Shown: piece after piece, positions 62,588-64,000 of the stretch
Numbering within the stretch: position 1 is the first letter of the stretch
How the letters are laid out: every line of letters starts with the position of its first letter
NCBI RefSeq assembly: GCF_900143015.1
Contig: NZ_FSRT01000003.1
Span: 186,001-250,000, forward strand
Direction: 5' to 3'
DNA length: 64,000 bases
Source of the DNA: Fibrobacter sp. UWB11
Lineage (GTDB): Bacteria > Fibrobacterota > Fibrobacteria > Fibrobacterales > Fibrobacteraceae
Notes under the pieces: generated by a model
What the model was told of the DNA's origin: nothing
Seen by the model: only the letters and a program-made list of their open reading frames with translations
Database searches by the model: none
Position numbers and translations under genes: made by a program

Positions 62588-63619
62588 ATGAATTCTTCGA
62601 CTACAAACAACACCGAACTTACCCTTCCTTTACCAGACGATTTCCATGCGCATTTGCGCCAGGGCGAACTGATGCCCGGTTATGTCCGTGATCTCGTAAG
62701 CCAGTTTGGCCGCGCCATCATTATGCCGAACACCGTCCCCGCCATGACAAGCGCAGCGGCAATTGCAGATTACAAAAAGCAAATTCTCGAAGCCGCAGCC
62801 CCTGTGCGCCCGGATTTCGAACCGCTCATGACATTCAAGCTGAACCCGAACTACACGGAACAGGACTTGAAAGACATGATGGCCATAGGTGTTGTCGCCG
62901 GCAAATACTACCCCGCAGGAGTCACTACCAACAGTGCCGACGGTATCAGCGATTTTGAAGCAGTATTCCCCGTTGTCGCCATGATGGAAAAACTCGGACT
63001 CGTCCTTTGCGTTCATGGCGAAGAACCAGGTGAATTCTGCCTTGACCGCGAACCCGCATTCATCAAGCGCGTCGAAACGCTTGCCGAAAAGTTCCCGAAA
63101 CTCCGCATTGTATTCGAGCATTTGAGCAGTGCAAAGTCTGTCGAAGCCGTCAAGCGCCTCCCCGCAAATGTTGCCGCCACATTCACGGTGCATCACTTGA
63201 TGATGACCTTGGACGATATCGTCGGCGATGCACTGCGCCCGCACCACTTCTGCAAACCGCTACCCAAGCGCCCCGAAGACCGCAAGGCAATCCGCGAAGC
63301 GGCCTTCAGCGGCAATCCAAAATTCTTCCTCGGCACCGATTCCGCCCCCCACCAGCAGGGCAAAAAGGAATGTCCGTGCGGAGCCGCCGGGGTCTATAGC
63401 GCCCCCGTCGCCATCCCGCTCTTGGTACAGGAATTTGACCGCGCAGGCGCTCTCGACAAACTCCCGAATTTCATCGCGGGATTCGGCGCCGACTTTTACG
63501 GTCTACCGCGCACAACAAAGCAAATCAAGGTTGTCAAGGAATCATGGACTGTTCCTGCAATCGTGAACGGAGTTGTGCCGCTCGCCGCCGGACAAACGCT
63601 CGAATGGAAACTGAAATAA
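62588..63619 (+). CDS. pyrC: Dihydroorotase
   Basis: 343 residues, class II (PyrC). DDFHAHLRQGELM gives the first metal His pair; HGEEPGEFCLDRE, EHLSSAKSVEAV, HHLMMTLDDIVG and LGTDSAPHQQGKKE the later ligands. Third step of pyrimidine synthesis. RBS before 62588 is weak (AGAGAAACC). Confidence 0.95.
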   Translation: MNSSTTNNTELTLPLPDDFHAHLRQGELMPGYVRDLVSQFGRAIIMPNTVPAMTSAAAIADYKKQILEAAAPVRPDFEPLMTFKLNPNYTEQDLKDMMAIGVVAGKYYPAGVTTNSADGISDFEAVFPVVAMMEKLGLVLCVHGEEPGEFCLDREPAFIKRVETLAEKFPKLRIVFEHLSSAKSVEAVKRLPANVAATFTVHHLMMTLDDIVGDALRPHHFCKPLPKRPEDRKAIREAAFSGNPKFFLGTDSAPHQQGKKECPCGAAGVYSAPVAIPLLVQEFDRAGALDKLPNFIAGFGADFYGLPRTTKQIKVVKESWTVPAIVNGVVPLAAGQTLEWKLK

Positions 63620-63664
63620 TGACTTAAACCGCATTTTTCATGCAAAATGCGCAAATTTCATACA

Positions 63665-63695
63665 AAAATTCGTCTGAAAAGGCGAATTTTTTTTG
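63665..63695 (+). terminator. Terminator after pyrC
   Basis: AAAATTCG, 10-base loop, CGAATTTT then TTTT. Good intrinsic terminator. Confidence 0.82.
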
Positions 63696-63791
63696 TACAT
63701 ATAAAAAAATTTTTCCTTATTTGCTTTTTTTACTTATATTAGAAAAGCTAATCCAAAGGAATCATACCATATTTCAATCGGAGGTTTCATA

Positions 63792-64000
63792 ATGAATTTG
63801 GTAAAAACAATTGGTCGTTTTCTTCCGGTAGCCCTCTCCCTCGCAGTGCTCGTAGCCTGCGGCGATAAGAAATCTGAAAAGCCAGCTCCAGTCAAGCAGC
63901 CCGAACCAGCAAAGGTCGAAGCTCCGGCACCGGAACCAGAACAGCCGGCTCCGTTTGACTTCTCCAAGTTTGCAGCCATCAAGAACAACTCTCAGGTATA
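63792..64000 (+). CDS. Lipoprotein N-terminus, cut by window edge
   Basis: 69 residues are visible. Signal peptide with lipobox LVAC, then a Pro/Glu/Ala-rich linker (KPAPVKQPEPAKVEAPAPE) and PFDFSKFAAI. The proline-rich spacer is typical of a periplasm-spanning or peptidoglycan-linked lipoprotein, for example Pal/OmpA-like, but the domain lies outside. RBS CGGAGG. Confidence 0.75.
   Translation, partial: MNLVKTIGRFLPVALSLAVLVACGDKKSEKPAPVKQPEPAKVEAPAPEPEQPAPFDFSKFAAIKNNSQV

Overview
The window looks like chromosome from a Fibrobacter-type rumen or gut anaerobe. Pointers are a TIGR02147-family regulator paired with a lipoprotein, poly-serine linkers and a C-terminal sorting-like domain on a secreted M6 protease, a type III glutamine synthetase, many outer-membrane lipoproteins, and palindromic intergenic repeats ending in ATGACA. 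The assignment is inferred from gene style; no 16S gene is present.

Layout. 1-3.8 kb: AT-rich accessory genes (PD-(D/E)XK-like nuclease, uracil-DNA-glycosylase-like protein between 43-bp direct repeats, single-HKD PLD protein, WYL regulator). 3.9-31.9 kb: a sulfur island with metY-cysK-mnmA; a solo NifH-like gene divergent from nifB-nifX-like genes; a methyltransferase; a reverse-transsulfuration pair; a porin-SsuABC uptake operon; pdxR/pdxST; a nitrogenase-like HDK operon; malY; a LysR regulator; tcdA; and a DUF4418-FtsX-ABC transporter. 32-36.6 kb: a sodium symporter and an HprK-like/S24/PqqD/ABC export cassette. 36.7-40.5 kb: glnA type III divergent from a sigma-54 activator. 40.5-44 kb: a cobalamin riboswitch, TonB receptor and propeller-like lipoprotein. 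44-49.4 kb: EamA, a second metY, BASS and AspT-type transporters. 49.7-64 kb: mostly housekeeping (NUDIX, patatin, trmB, hisE-hisG, recR, ysxC, mlaEF, pyrC) plus lipoproteins and the M6 protease.

How the genes fit together. The HDK proteins keep the P-cluster cysteines and the Cys/His cofactor ligands of nitrogenase, and NifB is present, but nifE, nifN, nifV and molybdate genes are not visible. Everything around them handles organosulfur. The best reading is a methylthio-alkane-reductase-like (Mar) system: porin and ABC transporter import an organic sulfur compound, the reductase releases a thiol such as methanethiol, MetY fixes it on O-acetylhomoserine to give methionine, and the transsulfuration pair passes the sulfur to cysteine. 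PdxST would supply the PLP needed by at least six PLP enzymes nearby.

Regulation seems to have two layers. First, a 17-bp inverted repeat TATAG-N7-CTATA occurs exactly four times and in weaker form at other promoters of the island; it fits a LysR-type operator, and the LysR gene sits in the island. Second, several operons begin with tiny ORFs rich in Cys codons. Two of these (11041 and 12154) are followed by intrinsic terminators whose 5' arm is complementary to bases just behind the Cys codons, as expected for cysteine-sensing ribosome-mediated attenuation. No tRNA, rRNA, insertion sequence or CRISPR array was seen.
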